Origin: JANPCX01 sp966211815
GTDB lineage: Bacteria > Pseudomonadota > Gammaproteobacteria > Burkholderiales > Burkholderiaceae_C
Direction: 5' to 3'
Length of the DNA stretch: 64,000 nucleotides
Assembly: GCA_966211815.1 (NCBI GenBank)
Contig: CBIHOD010000001.1
Coordinates: 124,001-188,000, forward strand
Shown here: positions 1 to 9,180 of the stretch, in pieces
Layout of the letters: every line of letters starts with the position of its first letter
Position numbering within the stretch: position 1 is the first letter of the stretch
The notes under the pieces: generated by a model
The model's database searches: none
What the model saw: the letters and a program-made list of their open reading frames with translations, nothing else
Told to the model about the DNA's origin: nothing
Translations under genes and position numbers: made by a program

Positions 1-722
1 AGGTCGCGCCAATAAGCCATGCTGCGGCCCGCCCAGACGGCCGAATCGGCCACGGCGGCGTCGTCGACCCGCCGCTTCAGTTCGGCCACGAAATCCGGCG
101 CGCCTTGCAGTGGCGCCTGCAGCGACAAGGCCTCGAGCGGGTCCAGCCCCGTGCTGCCCACGGCCGCCAGCAGCGCCAGCTCGGGGTGCCCGGCCTGCAC
201 CGCCGGCAAGAGCTCGGCGCCCTCGGAGATGCCCACGAGGGCGACGGGCTGGCCGGGAACCGGAGGATGGCTCCGCAGGTGCCAGGCGACGAAGGCGCCG
301 GCGTCGAGCGCCCATTGCGAAAGGCGGTCCTGGTCGGTGAAGGCGGTCGAGCAGTCCTGCAGCGCGCCCATCCAGCGGAAGGCACGCACATGCCGCTTGT
401 GCGGAACCACCACTTCGCCCCCGGCCAGGCCGCGGAAATAAGCGGGCGCGATGGGTCCCAGGCCGTTGCAACCCGAACCGGGCAGCACATAGGCCCGGAA
501 GAGCGCGCGCCGGTTGCCGCCGGCGGGCTGGAGGGTGAGGAATTCCAGTTGACCGCCGTCGGCCAGGTCGAAGCGCGCAAACGAAACCGGCCCGGTGTCT
601 TGGGACACCGGGCCGGCTTGCTGTGCTTGGGGGGCCGCCGCCGCGGCGGCCAGGGAGAAGGCCGCGGCCTTCTTCAGCAGGGCGGGAAGCTTTCCAGCCG
701 CCCCAGCCCAGTCCAAGCCCAT
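1..722 (-). CDS. alpha/beta-hydrolase family protein, 3' end cut by window edge
   Basis: An open frame on the minus strand runs from ATG at 722 off the left edge with no stop (240 complete codons visible). The first 30 or so residues form an Ala/Leu-rich hydrophobic segment like a signal peptide or anchor. A strand (RALFRAYVLPGSGCNGLGP) is followed by VGISEGAE near residue 166, a GxSxG nucleophile elbow typical of alpha/beta hydrolases; the Asp and His of the triad are not both identifiable. The start is backed by a GAGGGG Shine-Dalgarno overlapping the stop of the preceding gene, 7 bp upstream, so it is the distal gene of the lipoprotein operon above it. The substrate is unknown. Confidence 0.7.
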   Translation of the reverse strand, partial: MGLDWAGAAGKLPALLKKAAAFSLAAAAAAPQAQQAGPVSQDTGPVSFARFDLADGGQLEFLTLQPAGGNRRALFRAYVLPGSGCNGLGPIAPAYFRGLAGGEVVVPHKRHVRAFRWMGALQDCSTAFTDQDRLSQWALDAGAFVAWHLRSHPPVPGQPVALVGISEGAELLPAVQAGHPELALLAAVGSTGLDPLEALSLQAPLQGAPDFVAELKRRVDDAAVADSAVWAGRSMAYWRD

Positions 723-729
723 CAACCCC

Positions 730-1608
730 TCACTTGAACACCATGGTGGGCGGTTCGGCCGGTGCCGGGCGCGCCGCGGGCGCATAGCCGCCCGCGGCGT
801 TGCCGCCGACCTGGCCGTTCACCGGCGGGTTGCCGTTCGGGCCGAGCTGCTCCACCAGCTGCGCGTAGACGCTGTCCGCCAGGGTCTGCGAGGTGGCGCG
901 GATTACCTTGCCGCGGTTGGGCGCGACCACGTCGCCGCGGTTGCTGATCAGCTTGACGTCCTGACCGGCGCCTTGGGCGCTGAAGGCGGCCGTGATCTCG
1001 TAGGTGCGGGTGTTGATCAGGCTGAAATCGCTGACGAGGTCGAGGCTGAACAGGTAGGAAGCGCTGGTCGTGCCCTGCAGCGGCGAGAGCTCGTTGCGGA
1101 ACTCGATGCTCGACACCGTGCCGAACAGCACGTAGTCGGCGCCGGCGAACTCGCCCTTCTTGATGCGCGAGACGATGTCGTGCACGCTGGGCTGGCGCAC
1201 CGGCTTGGCCGGCGCCTTGCCGGTCTGCATCTGGTTCAGCACCTGCTCGGCCTTGCTGGGCTGCGGCGCGCCGCCGTCGAAGGCCCGCGACTGCACCAGC
1301 TTCACGCCGCCACCCTTGAGCAGGGCGCCCTTGATGTCGGCGGTGAAGTTGCGCAGCTCGCCCTGCTCGATGTACGAATAGCTGCCGGCGGCGTAGGTGA
1401 GTTCGCCCGACTGCTGCGCGGCCATCGAATGGCGGTTGGCCTGCATGCTGGCCTGGGTGCGCAGCTGGGCCACCTCAAAGTATTCGCGCACGCGCTCGGA
1501 ATAGGCCAGGTCGCTGACGGCGACGCTCGGCGTGCGCTGGGCCATCGCCGGGCCGGCGGCCACGAAAGCGGCCAGCAGGGCGCCCAGGAAGGGGATCGTC
1601 TTGTTCAT
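730..1608 (-). CDS. CsgG/LpoB-like exported protein
   Basis: A 292-residue protein with a Sec signal peptide ending near AMA-Q (residue 24). The body begins with RTPSVAVSDLAY and later has a SASYLFSLDLVSDFSLINTRTYEI segment pattern like the assembly-type lipoproteins of the CsgG/LpoB superfamily, although it has no lipobox cysteine and so is probably soluble periplasmic. It lies 40 bp downstream of lpoB and 7 bp upstream of the hydrolase on the same strand. The C-terminal 40 residues are rich in Gly, Pro and Ala. Family membership is inferred from sequence feel and from the adjacent lpoB; the role is unknown, plausibly an accessory or paralogue of the LpoB-type factor. Confidence 0.6.
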   Translation of the reverse strand: MNKTIPFLGALLAAFVAAGPAMAQRTPSVAVSDLAYSERVREYFEVAQLRTQASMQANRHSMAAQQSGELTYAAGSYSYIEQGELRNFTADIKGALLKGGGVKLVQSRAFDGGAPQPSKAEQVLNQMQTGKAPAKPVRQPSVHDIVSRIKKGEFAGADYVLFGTVSSIEFRNELSPLQGTTSASYLFSLDLVSDFSLINTRTYEITAAFSAQGAGQDVKLISNRGDVVAPNRGKVIRATSQTLADSVYAQLVEQLGPNGNPPVNGQVGGNAAGGYAPAARPAPAEPPTMVFK

Positions 1609-1648
1609 GGAAGCTCCTTGAAACGGAAGGGGAGGAACCGGGCGCGGG

Positions 1649-2269
1649 TCAGCGCTTGCTGGTCTTGCGGATTTCCTTCTCGTCCTGCCACTCGATCGTG
1701 CCCTCTTCCACGTCGAACATCTTGAGCGTGAACTTGTAGAACACGTCCTTGGTGGTGTTGTTCTGCTTGACGATGGAGGTCAGCTCGCCCTCGATGCTGT
1801 ATTTGGCGCCCTTCATGTTGCCGACCTTGGCGGTGGTGCCCTGCTTGTACAGGCCGCTCTGGTTCTGGCGCTGCAGCTCGTCCACGCCGGCCTGCATCTC
1901 GTTGATGGAGCGCACGAAGCGCACCTTGCCGGACTTGACCAGCGCGGTCTGGATCGAGTTCATCACGTTGGTGGTGTCGATGTACTCGCTGGTCTTGTTG
2001 CGCACGGTGGAGATGGTGACGGTCGGCCGGCCGGTGAAGATCGGAGTCTCCAGCAGCGAGCCGGTCATCTTCTCGGCGATCATCTGCAGGTCGGTGGACC
2101 CGAATTCGTTGGTGACCAGCTCGACGGCCTTGCTGTCGCCGTAGGAGACCTGGCGGTCGAAGCGCACCACCGGCGACGACACCTTGGTTTCGCAGGCCGA
2201 CAGCAGGGCGGCCGCGGCCAGCAGGCCGATCAGGGCGCCGGCGCGGCGGGTGGGGTTGGATGCATTCAT
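1649..2269 (-). CDS. lpoB: penicillin-binding protein activator LpoB-like lipoprotein
   Basis: A 206-residue lipoprotein with a lipobox LLSAC (Cys26). The mature part contains VTISTVRNKTSEYIDTTNVM, AL.KSGKVRFV and GAKYSIEGELTSIVKQNNTT, the conserved blocks of the LpoB family (outer-membrane lipoproteins that reach through the periplasm to activate the bifunctional synthase PBP1b in E. coli). Unlike E. coli LpoB it has almost no disordered linker between the lipid anchor and the globular domain. It sits in a cluster with ycfL and a COG3014 gene, as lpoB homologues do in other proteobacteria. Function by homology; whether it stimulates PBP1 here is inference. Confidence 0.85.
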   Translation of the reverse strand: MNASNPTRRAGALIGLLAAAALLSACETKVSSPVVRFDRQVSYGDSKAVELVTNEFGSTDLQMIAEKMTGSLLETPIFTGRPTVTISTVRNKTSEYIDTTNVMNSIQTALVKSGKVRFVRSINEMQAGVDELQRQNQSGLYKQGTTAKVGNMKGAKYSIEGELTSIVKQNNTTKDVFYKFTLKMFDVEEGTIEWQDEKEIRKTSKR

Positions 2270-2335
2270 TGGAACGAGCTCCCTCGATTTCGTTGATTGA
2301 TTGATTGGTTGGTTGATATTCGGGCCGTCGCGCGG

Positions 2336-2722
2336 TCAGCGCTTTTCCACGTTCATTTCCAGGCGGAAGTCGACCACGTTCATGCCGGGCGCGGTGCCGC
2401 GCACGTACTGGGACTGCTCGCCGTAGATCAGCAGCGGCTTCCAGGCTTCGCCGTCGCCCACCTGCATGCCGGAGGCGTCGAGCCAGCGGTAGCGGTAGTA
2501 GACCTGGCGGTCGGACTTCTCGGTGTTCTGCAGCTCCGTCTGCACCACGAGGATGTCGCTGCGCTTTTGGGCGCGCATGTCGACGATCTTCACGCCGTAG
2601 TCCTGCCCGCGCAGCATCAGCTTGCTGGCGGCGCTGCCGGGCTCGGGCGCGGCCTGGGCCATGGCCAGCTGGCAGGCCGCTGCGATGGCCGCGGTGGCCA
2701 GGGCGGTGAAAAGTTTCTTCAT
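2336..2722 (-). CDS. ycfL: YcfL family (DUF1425) exported protein
   Basis: A 128-residue protein starting at the ATG at 2722, which has a strong AGGAGG Shine-Dalgarno; an upstream in-frame TTG at 2743 has none. A hydrophobic leader ends near AMAQA. The body (QTELQNTEKSDRQVYYRYRW, then DGEAWKPLLIYG) is the DUF1425 signature, a small beta-sandwich of unknown function whose E. coli member YcfL is encoded next to lpoB. A Cys at residue 17 is not in a convincing lipobox, so lipidation is uncertain. It is the second gene of the operon, between COG3014 (100 bp upstream) and lpoB (66 bp downstream). Confidence 0.8.
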   Translation of the reverse strand: MKKLFTALATAAIAAACQLAMAQAAPEPGSAASKLMLRGQDYGVKIVDMRAQKRSDILVVQTELQNTEKSDRQVYYRYRWLDASGMQVGDGEAWKPLLIYGEQSQYVRGTAPGMNVVDFRLEMNVEKR

Positions 2723-2822
2723 GTCGTGGGTCCTCCTGGGCAATGGGATGCAGGCCGATTAACGGCCCGGCTGTGGGAATCGTTGACGGTCCATGGCGGG
2801 CTGAACGGCCGGTGCGGCGCCG

Positions 2823-4475
2823 TCACTGCGTGGCCGAAGTCTTCAGCGGCACGCCGCCGGCCGGCTTGGCGGCGGGCTTGTTGGCCGCGGGTGCGGCGGC
2901 GGGGGCGGGTGCCGTTGCGGGCGCGGCCGCAGGGGCGGCAGCGGCCGGCGTCGCCGCGGCCTTGGCCGGCGCTGGCGCTGGCGCCGTGGCCGTCGCCGGC
3001 TTGGCGTTGCGTGCGCCCTTGCCGGTGGTGGTGGTGACGCGTGTGGCGGTGGTCGTCTCGACCGGTTTGACGGGCTCGGGCGCCGCCACGGCGGTGGCCG
3101 CGAGCTTGCCGAAGCTGGCGACGTCGCCCATCACCAGGTTGTTGGTGTAGGCGCGCACCGGCACCACGGCGTACTGGCCGTCGATGACGACCGGCTCGGG
3201 CAGCTCGCGACCGTCGATCGAAACCTTGTGCGTGCCCGGCGGCAGGTAGGCGCGGGCCACGTAGACGCGCTCGGGCAGCATGCGCCACATGCGGTCGTCG
3301 GCCTGTTCGGTGGCGGAGGTGGCCACCACGGCCACCAGGCCGCCGAGCAGGCCCAGGCGCTTTTGCGCCTGGTCCTGCACCACGCCCTTGGCGATGGCGC
3401 GGGAGACGGTGCGCACGACCATGCCGGGCATCTCGTCCCTCAGGGCGCGCCGGGCCATCACGTTGAAATCGACGACGGGCTGGGTCTTGATCGGCGTGTT
3501 GCCCACGGTGACGGTGTTGATGTAGGGCGAATTGGAAGCCTGGATCACCGGGTAGGAGATCGACACGCCGACCACGCCCCGCCCGGTGGGCACCGGGACG
3601 GTGAAGCTCACCGGCTTGCGGGCGGGCGCCGAGCCGGACTCGATCAGGAACAGCACGTCGGTCATCTTCTGGCGCCGGCGGTGGGTGAAGCTGGTGCGCT
3701 GGTCGAGCCCGCGCAGGCCTTCGTCGAGCACAGGCGCGTTGGGGTTGAGCTCGATCGCCTTGCGGTAACCCGGGGCCGCGAGGCCCGGCTCGTTGAGCAC
3801 TTCGTACAGGAAGCCCGACAAATAGTGGCTCAGCGCGTTCTGGTAGCCGTTCTTCAGGGCCAGCACCGCGGGGTCGTCCAGCGTCTCCACCGGGTAGCCG
3901 TTGAGTTCGCGGCCACCGGACTTGGCGCCGTTCTTCTTGGCCTCCTCCTCGGCGGCCACCAGTTCCTTGGCGCGCAGCTCGGCGATCACGGCCTCGCGCT
4001 CGTGGGTGCGCTTGACGTCCACCCGCGCGTTGTCCCAATCGCCGACGGCGATGCGGTTCAGCGCCAGGCGGGTGGTGAGCATCACTTTTTCGTAGTCCTG
4101 GCCCTCATAGGCCTTGAGCCGCTCGCTGACCAGCGCGGCGCCGGCCATGCCCAGCAGCTTGTCGGGCGAGGTCTTGGCGGTCTCTTCCCAGGCCTTGACC
4201 TGCTCGTCGGCCAGCAGGTAGGCCGCGGTGCTGTCGGGGTAGCGCTTGGCCAGGCGCAGCAGTTCGCCGCGCTCCAGGTTGTAGAGCAGTTCTTTCTTCG
4301 CCGACTCGGTGGTCGCCGAAGCCTCGAGCTGCTGCAGCGCCGCGGCGACGCTGCCGGATTCCGCCGCCGCCTGCGCCCCGCTGACGCGGGCGTCGTGGCT
4401 TTGCATGTTGGCGCAACCCCCGAGCAAAGCCATGGCGGCCGCCGCGAGGAGGGTCGAAAGGTGTTTCACGGTCAC
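2823..4475 (-). CDS. COG3014-family TPR-like lipoprotein with Ala/Pro-rich tail
   Basis: A 550-residue lipoprotein, lipobox LLGGC (Cys21). Residues about 40-280 are helical and TPR-like (YNLERGELLRLAKRYPDS; NGYQNALSHYLSGFLYE). The middle contains VPVPTGRGVVGVSISYPVI and RYL-type beta segments (VYVARAYLPPGTHKVSIDG) conserved in COG3014 proteins, which are commonly encoded beside lpoB. From about residue 455 it changes to a low-complexity Ala/Pro/Thr/Lys tail, unusual for the family and perhaps a flexible periplasmic or peptidoglycan-spanning arm. It is the first gene of the minus-strand lipoprotein operon. The molecular role of COG3014 is not established; co-function with LpoB is inferred from linkage. 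Confidence 0.8.
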   Translation of the reverse strand: MTVKHLSTLLAAAAMALLGGCANMQSHDARVSGAQAAAESGSVAAALQQLEASATTESAKKELLYNLERGELLRLAKRYPDSTAAYLLADEQVKAWEETAKTSPDKLLGMAGAALVSERLKAYEGQDYEKVMLTTRLALNRIAVGDWDNARVDVKRTHEREAVIAELRAKELVAAEEEAKKNGAKSGGRELNGYPVETLDDPAVLALKNGYQNALSHYLSGFLYEVLNEPGLAAPGYRKAIELNPNAPVLDEGLRGLDQRTSFTHRRRQKMTDVLFLIESGSAPARKPVSFTVPVPTGRGVVGVSISYPVIQASNSPYINTVTVGNTPIKTQPVVDFNVMARRALRDEMPGMVVRTVSRAIAKGVVQDQAQKRLGLLGGLVAVVATSATEQADDRMWRMLPERVYVARAYLPPGTHKVSIDGRELPEPVVIDGQYAVVPVRAYTNNLVMGDVASFGKLAATAVAAPEPVKPVETTTATRVTTTTGKGARNAKPATATAPAPAPAKAAATPAAAAPAAAPATAPAPAAAPAANKPAAKPAGGVPLKTSATQ

Positions 4476-4717
4476 TCCCTGATTTGGATGTCGGGGGCTT
4501 GGAGGCAGCCGGGCTGCCCACCCCCTGTTGGTGCTGGCGAATGGTGTTGTCGAACGGCGCGCTGTGCAGGCTCCCTCCTGCGGGCGCTTCCGCGGCGTCG
4601 CGCGGAGGGCGCTAATTTAACCGCTGCGGCCGCGCGCCGGCTATCCATTGTTCAAGGGATCGGCCGCGGGGCGCTCCGGTCCGGGCCGGGCGGCATGCGG
4701 CGCTTTACACTCGTTCC

Positions 4718-5542
4718 ATGAACCATTCCACACTTTTCTTCATCGGCGGCGGCAACATGGCGCAGGCCTTGGTGGGCGGGCAGATCCGGGCCGGACGGCC
4801 GCCGGAATCGATCGGCGTGATCGACCCGAGCGACACCCAGCGCGCCCATCTGGAGAAAGCGTGGGGAGTGCACACTTTCGCGAAACCCGAAGCCAGCCTT
4901 GGCTCGGCCTCAATGGTGGTCTGGGCCGTCAAGCCCCAGCTGTTCGCCGAGGCCGCGGCCGCTTGCGGCGCCTTCGTGAAAGAGGCGTTGCAGGTCAGCG
5001 TGATGGCCGGCATCCCGAGCCAGGCCATCCAGGCTCGCACTGGCGCCACCCAAGTCGTGCGCACCATGCCCAACACGCCCTCGCTGATCGGCCAGGGTGT
5101 CACCGGCGTGTTCGCGGGCCAGGCCGTCACCGCCGGACAGCGCGAACAGGTGAAGGCCCTGCTGGAACCCACCGGCGAATTGCTCTGGGTGGAACGCGAG
5201 GCCGACCTAGACGCGGTGACCGCGCTGTCGGGCTCCGGCCCCGCCTATGTCTTTTATTTCGTTGAGGCGATGATGCAGGCGGCCCAGGACATGGGCCTGA
5301 GCGCCGAGCAAGGCAGGCGATTGGCGCTGGGAACCTTCGCCGGCGCCACCGCCCTGGCGCGCCAGTCCGACGAGCCGCCGCAGGTGCTTCGCGAGCGTGT
5401 CACCTCCAAGGGCGGCACCACCCACGCCGCGATCAGCCACATGGAAGAAACCGGTGTCAAAGCCTTGTTCATCGAAGCCCTGCGCCAGGCGCAGCAGCGG
5501 GCCAAGACCCTGGGCGAGGAGTTCGGGGCGGAGGCCAGGTAG
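4718..5542 (+). CDS. proC: pyrroline-5-carboxylate reductase
   Basis: A 274-residue cytosolic enzyme that reduces 1-pyrroline-5-carboxylate to L-proline with NAD(P)H. The N-terminal Rossmann motif FFIGGGNMAQAL (residues 7-18), the VRTMPNTPSLIGQG segment and the C-terminal dimer motif ALSGSGPAYVFYFVEAM plus VTSKGGTTHAAI are the ProC signatures. Length is normal. The ATG at 4718 directly precedes the Rossmann strand. It is a single-gene unit divergent from the COG3014 operon (242-bp gap) and closed by a terminator 40 bp downstream. Confidence 0.97.
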   Translation: MNHSTLFFIGGGNMAQALVGGQIRAGRPPESIGVIDPSDTQRAHLEKAWGVHTFAKPEASLGSASMVVWAVKPQLFAEAAAACGAFVKEALQVSVMAGIPSQAIQARTGATQVVRTMPNTPSLIGQGVTGVFAGQAVTAGQREQVKALLEPTGELLWVEREADLDAVTALSGSGPAYVFYFVEAMMQAAQDMGLSAEQGRRLALGTFAGATALARQSDEPPQVLRERVTSKGGTTHAAISHMEETGVKALFIEALRQAQQRAKTLGEEFGAEAR

Positions 5543-5582
5543 CCAGTGATCTCCCGGCACGCCGAGCTGCCGGGTTCAAAAA

Positions 5583-5618
5583 AAAAAAGGGCGAGACCCA
5601 CAGGCCTCGCCCTTTTCT
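5583..5618. terminator. bidirectional Rho-independent terminator between proC and bug gene
   Basis: An A-tract is followed by GGGCGAG (5589-5595), a 10-nt loop and CTCGCCC (5606-5612), then a T-rich tract. The tracts on both sides allow it to serve proC on the plus strand and the convergent solute-binding-protein gene on the minus strand, whose stop lies at 5653. Confidence 0.88.
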
Positions 5619-5652
5619 TTTGAGCGGTCCTCACCCGCCGACTGGCCGCGCG

Positions 5653-6630
5653 TCAGTCCATCGTGAGTTTCTGCAGGTAGACCACTTTTTTGTAGGTCGT
5701 CAGCTCGTCCTTGACCTGCTTTTCGAACTCGGCCGGCGTGTTGCCGATGACCTGGGAGCCGGTCTCCTCGATGCGCTTCTTGACGTTGGCGTCGGCCAGC
5801 GCCGCCTTGACGGCCGCGTGCACCTTGTCCACCACGTCCTTGGGCGTGCCCTTGGGCGCGACGATGCCGTAGAAAGCCATGCGGTTCACCGGGTCCAGGC
5901 CCACTTCCTGGAACGTCGGCACATTGGGCAGGGCCGCCAGCCGCTGGGGCGCCGCCACGACGATGGGCACCAGGCGGCCGTCCTTGATGAAGGGAAGGGC
6001 CGACGGCAGGTTGTCGAAGATCATCGGGATCTGGCCGGAGACCGCGTCGTTCAGCGCCGGGCCCGCGCCGCGGTACGGGATGTGGGTGACCTGCGCCTTG
6101 GCCATGCTCTTGTACAGCTCCATCTGCATGTGGCCGATGCCGCCGGTGCCGGAGCTGCCGTAGCTGTACTTGTCCGGGTTCTTGTGGAGCACGTCGACGA
6201 AGGTCTTGTAGTCCTTGGCGGGGAACGACGGGTGCACCGCGATCACGTTGGGCGTGGCGGCGATGTTGATGATGGACACGAAATCGGTCGTCGGGTCGTA
6301 GGAGACCTTGGGGTTGATCGCGGGGTTGGACGCCATTGTGGACACGGTGGCCACGCCGAGCGTGTAGCCGTCGGGCGCCGACTTGACGACGTCCATCGCG
6401 CCGATGACGCCGCCGGCGCCGGCCTTGTTGTCGACGACGACCGTCTGGCCGAGCGAGGCGCCCATCTTCTCGGCCACGATGCGGGCGATGATGTCCGTGG
6501 TGCCGCCGGGCGCGAACGGCACGACCAGCCGCACCGGCTTGCTGGGGTAGCCCTGGGCGAACGCGCCCGGCGCGGCGGCGAGGGCGGCCGCCAGGCCCAG
6601 CAGCATCTGTGAAACCATTCTTCGTTGCAT
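5653..6630 (-). CDS. Bug/TctC family periplasmic solute-binding protein
   Basis: A 325-residue exported receptor. After an AFA-QG signal cleavage site it has YPSKPVRLVVPFAPGGTTD, the hallmark of the Bug (TctC) family that in Burkholderiales has expanded to bind carboxylates, amides and other small acids. GGVIGAMDVVKSAPDGYTLG and HIPYRGAGPALNDAVSGQI complete the family pattern. The start at 6630 has an AAGGAG ribosome site. No tctA/tctB permease genes lie beside it; instead it is divergent from a two-component system, so it may act as an orphan receptor for a distant transporter or for signalling. The ligand cannot be read from sequence. Confidence 0.92.
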   Translation of the reverse strand: MQRRMVSQMLLGLAAALAAAPGAFAQGYPSKPVRLVVPFAPGGTTDIIARIVAEKMGASLGQTVVVDNKAGAGGVIGAMDVVKSAPDGYTLGVATVSTMASNPAINPKVSYDPTTDFVSIINIAATPNVIAVHPSFPAKDYKTFVDVLHKNPDKYSYGSSGTGGIGHMQMELYKSMAKAQVTHIPYRGAGPALNDAVSGQIPMIFDNLPSALPFIKDGRLVPIVVAAPQRLAALPNVPTFQEVGLDPVNRMAFYGIVAPKGTPKDVVDKVHAAVKAALADANVKKRIEETGSQVIGNTPAEFEKQVKDELTTYKKVVYLQKLTMD

Positions 6631-6987
6631 CGCATCACTCCTTCGTGGGTTGTTCAGGGGCCGGGGCGGTCTGCGTCCCCGGGCTCCCCATCGAATGAAC
6701 TCCGGACCGTCCGGCGCCCTCGTCGGCGCCGGTCGCGGTGGAGCCCTTGTCTCCGGCTGTTGTGACCCGCTGCGAAGCGGCAAAACCGTATCAAGCCGTA
6801 GCCGCGAGTCTGGCGACGCGGTTGCGCGCTGTCGTCCGTGGACGGGCGCCACGGGCCTGCGTATCCGTACGGAGGGGAAAACCCCTGGTGCCTGGGGCGC
6901 CGGCGGCAGGGGCCATCCCCGTGGTTCAGTGGACTAGACTCGTCGCCCGCCGCGTCGCACCCTCGCGTTGCCGGCCCACCGAGCGCC
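6631..6987. other. divergent intergenic region, bug gene / sensor kinase
   Basis: 357 bases without a convincing gene. It must hold the promoters of both divergent units and presumably any operator of the FixJ-like regulator encoded downstream. I see no clear sigma70 or sigma54 element and no strong repeat. Open frames crossing it have no ribosome site and are GC-rich artefacts. Confidence 0.5.
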
Positions 6988-9180
6988 ATGTCTTCCCCGC
7001 CCCCTGTCACCGCGCCCGTGTCCCCGATCGCCCCGCCGCCGCGCCCGCGTTGGGCGCGCGGCGCCACGGCGGTCTGGCTGGCCGTCATCGCCGCCACGCT
7101 GGCGTTGATCGCGGCGGCCGGCCAGTGGGCCGGGTTGCGCGAGGCCAACCACAAGGCCGACGCGATGCGCCGGGCGACTGAAGTGCACGCGCTGGGCCTG
7201 CGCAATGCCGCCGGCAAGTACAGCCACCTGCCGTTCGCCGCCGCCCTGCACCCCGACGTGCTCGCCGCGCTGGAGCGGCCCGGCGACGGCGCGGCGATCC
7301 GGCGCGCCAACCTCTACCTGGAGGCCGTCAACCGGGAGGCCGGCGCCGACGCGCTCTACCTGGTCGACGCCCGGGGCTTGACGCTGGCCGCCAGCAATTG
7401 GGCCGCGCCGCACAGCTTCGTCGGCAACTCCTACGCCAACCGCCCCTATTTCCTGGACGCCCTCGCCGGCCGCCGCGGGCTGTTCTACGGCGTGGGGCAG
7501 ACCACCGGCGAACCGGGCCTTTTCATCTCGGCGCCGGTGCGCCGGGCGGCGGGCGGCCAAGCCGCCGGTGTGGTCGCGGTGAAGGTCGACCTGCGCCCCC
7601 TGCAGAACGCCTGGGCGGTCGCGCGCGACCCGATCTTCGTCACCGACGCGCGCGGCATCGTCTTCCTCAGCTCGGTGCCCTCCTGGCTCTACGCCACCAC
7701 GCGGCCCCTGGACGCCCGGGACCTGGAGAAGATCCGGCGCGAGCGGCAATACGGCGCGCGCACCGCGTTCGCGCCGCTGCCGTGGGAGGTGGCGCGCGAC
7801 CCGGGCCTGCCCGGCTACCTCGCGCGCGCCAGTGTCGACGGCGAGTCCCTCCGCCTGCTGGCGCTGGACGAGCCGCTGCCCGACCTGGGCTGGAACCTGA
7901 CGGTGGCGACCGACTACGGCGATGTCGCGCGGGCGCGCGAGCACGCCTGGGCCATCGGCCTGCTGTGCGCCGGCGTGCTGCTGCTGGGCGGCCTGTACTG
8001 GCAGCTGCGCGAGCGCCGCTTCGCCGAGCAGCGCGACGCGCGCCGGGACCTGGAACTGCGCGTGCGCGAGCGCACCCAGGCGCTCGACGAGGCGCACACC
8101 GTGCGCAAGGCGATGGAGGACGCGCTGCCGGTCGGCATGCACGCCCGCGACCTCGACGGCCGCATCACCTACGTCAACCCGGCCTTCTGCGCGATGACCG
8201 GGTACCGGGCCGACGAGCTGCTCGGGCAGCGTCCGCCCTACCCCTACTGGCCCCCGGAAGACGCGGCCCACCACTGGCAGCGCCACGAGGCCGCGACGCG
8301 CGGCCAGCCCGCGCGCGCCGGCACCGGCGCCCGCCTGCGGCACCGCGACGGCCACGAAGTGCTCGCCATGGTCTACACCGCGCCATTGGTCGACGCCGCG
8401 GGCCGCCACACCGGTTGGATGAGCTCCATCGTCGACGTCACCGAGCAAAGGCGGGCCGAAGAACGCCAGCGCCGCAACGACGAGCAACTGCAGCATGCCC
8501 AGCGGCTGGCCAGCCTGGGCGAAATGGCCTCCACCCTGGCCCACGAACTGAACCAGCCGCTGATGGCCCTGGCCAACTACGCCGGCGCCGCGAAATCCTT
8601 CGCCGGGCAGGGCCAGCAGGCGCTGCTGGCGGGCGCCCTCGACGAAGCGATGGGGCAGGCGCAGCGGTGCGCCGAGATCGTCCGGCGCATCCGCGGCTTC
8701 GTGCGCCAGCACACGGCGGGCATGGAGGATTGCGACGTGCCCACGCTCGTGGCCAACGCCCTGGCCCTGCTGCAGGGCGAGGTGCGCCGTCACCAGGTCC
8801 GGGTCGAGACCCGCCTGCCGACCGGCCTGCCCAAGGTGCGCGGCGACCGGGTGCTGCTTGAGCAAGTGTTGCTGAACCTGCTGTCCAACAGCCTGCAGGC
8901 CATGCAATCCACCCCGCAAGGGGAGCGCGCCGTGGCCGTCGACGCCGAGTGCGCGGGCGACCGCATGTGCATCCGCGTCGCCGACCGCGGCTGCGGCATC
9001 GGCGCCGCGGTGGCCGGCCAGGTGTTCGACCCCTTCTTCACCACCAAGGCGGACGGCCTCGGCCTGGGGCTCAACATCTGCCAGACCATCGTCGAAGCCC
9101 ACCGCGGCCACCTGTCCTTCGCCGACCGCCCGGGCGGCGGCACGGTCTTCACCCTCGAACTGGAAACCGCCCCCGCATGA
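6988..9180 (+). CDS. DctB-like sensor histidine kinase (periplasmic PDC sensor, PAS, HisKA, HATPase)
   Basis: 730 residues from the ATG at 6988. A proline-rich start precedes TM1 (about 24-45), then a roughly 270-residue periplasmic region with the NSYANRPYFLDALAGRRGLFYGVG and RGIVFLSS patterns of DctB-type double-PDC/Cache sensors, TM2 (about 320-341), a coiled-coil linker, a PAS domain (about 372-490), the H-box TLAHELNQPLMALANY with phospho-acceptor His519, and a HATPase_c domain (NLLSNSLQA, DRGCGIG, GLGLGLNIC). Its stop overlaps the next start (ATGA), coupling it to the response regulator. By family it senses a C4-dicarboxylate or related acid; the neighbouring Bug receptor suggests carboxylate-related control. 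Confidence 0.92.
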   Translation: MSSPPPVTAPVSPIAPPPRPRWARGATAVWLAVIAATLALIAAAGQWAGLREANHKADAMRRATEVHALGLRNAAGKYSHLPFAAALHPDVLAALERPGDGAAIRRANLYLEAVNREAGADALYLVDARGLTLAASNWAAPHSFVGNSYANRPYFLDALAGRRGLFYGVGQTTGEPGLFISAPVRRAAGGQAAGVVAVKVDLRPLQNAWAVARDPIFVTDARGIVFLSSVPSWLYATTRPLDARDLEKIRRERQYGARTAFAPLPWEVARDPGLPGYLARASVDGESLRLLALDEPLPDLGWNLTVATDYGDVARAREHAWAIGLLCAGVLLLGGLYWQLRERRFAEQRDARRDLELRVRERTQALDEAHTVRKAMEDALPVGMHARDLDGRITYVNPAFCAMTGYRADELLGQRPPYPYWPPEDAAHHWQRHEAATRGQPARAGTGARLRHRDGHEVLAMVYTAPLVDAAGRHTGWMSSIVDVTEQRRAEERQRRNDEQLQHAQRLASLGEMASTLAHELNQPLMALANYAGAAKSFAGQGQQALLAGALDEAMGQAQRCAEIVRRIRGFVRQHTAGMEDCDVPTLVANALALLQGEVRRHQVRVETRLPTGLPKVRGDRVLLEQVLLNLLSNSLQAMQSTPQGERAVAVDAECAGDRMCIRVADRGCGIGAAVAGQVFDPFFTTKADGLGLGLNICQTIVEAHRGHLSFADRPGGGTVFTLELETAPA

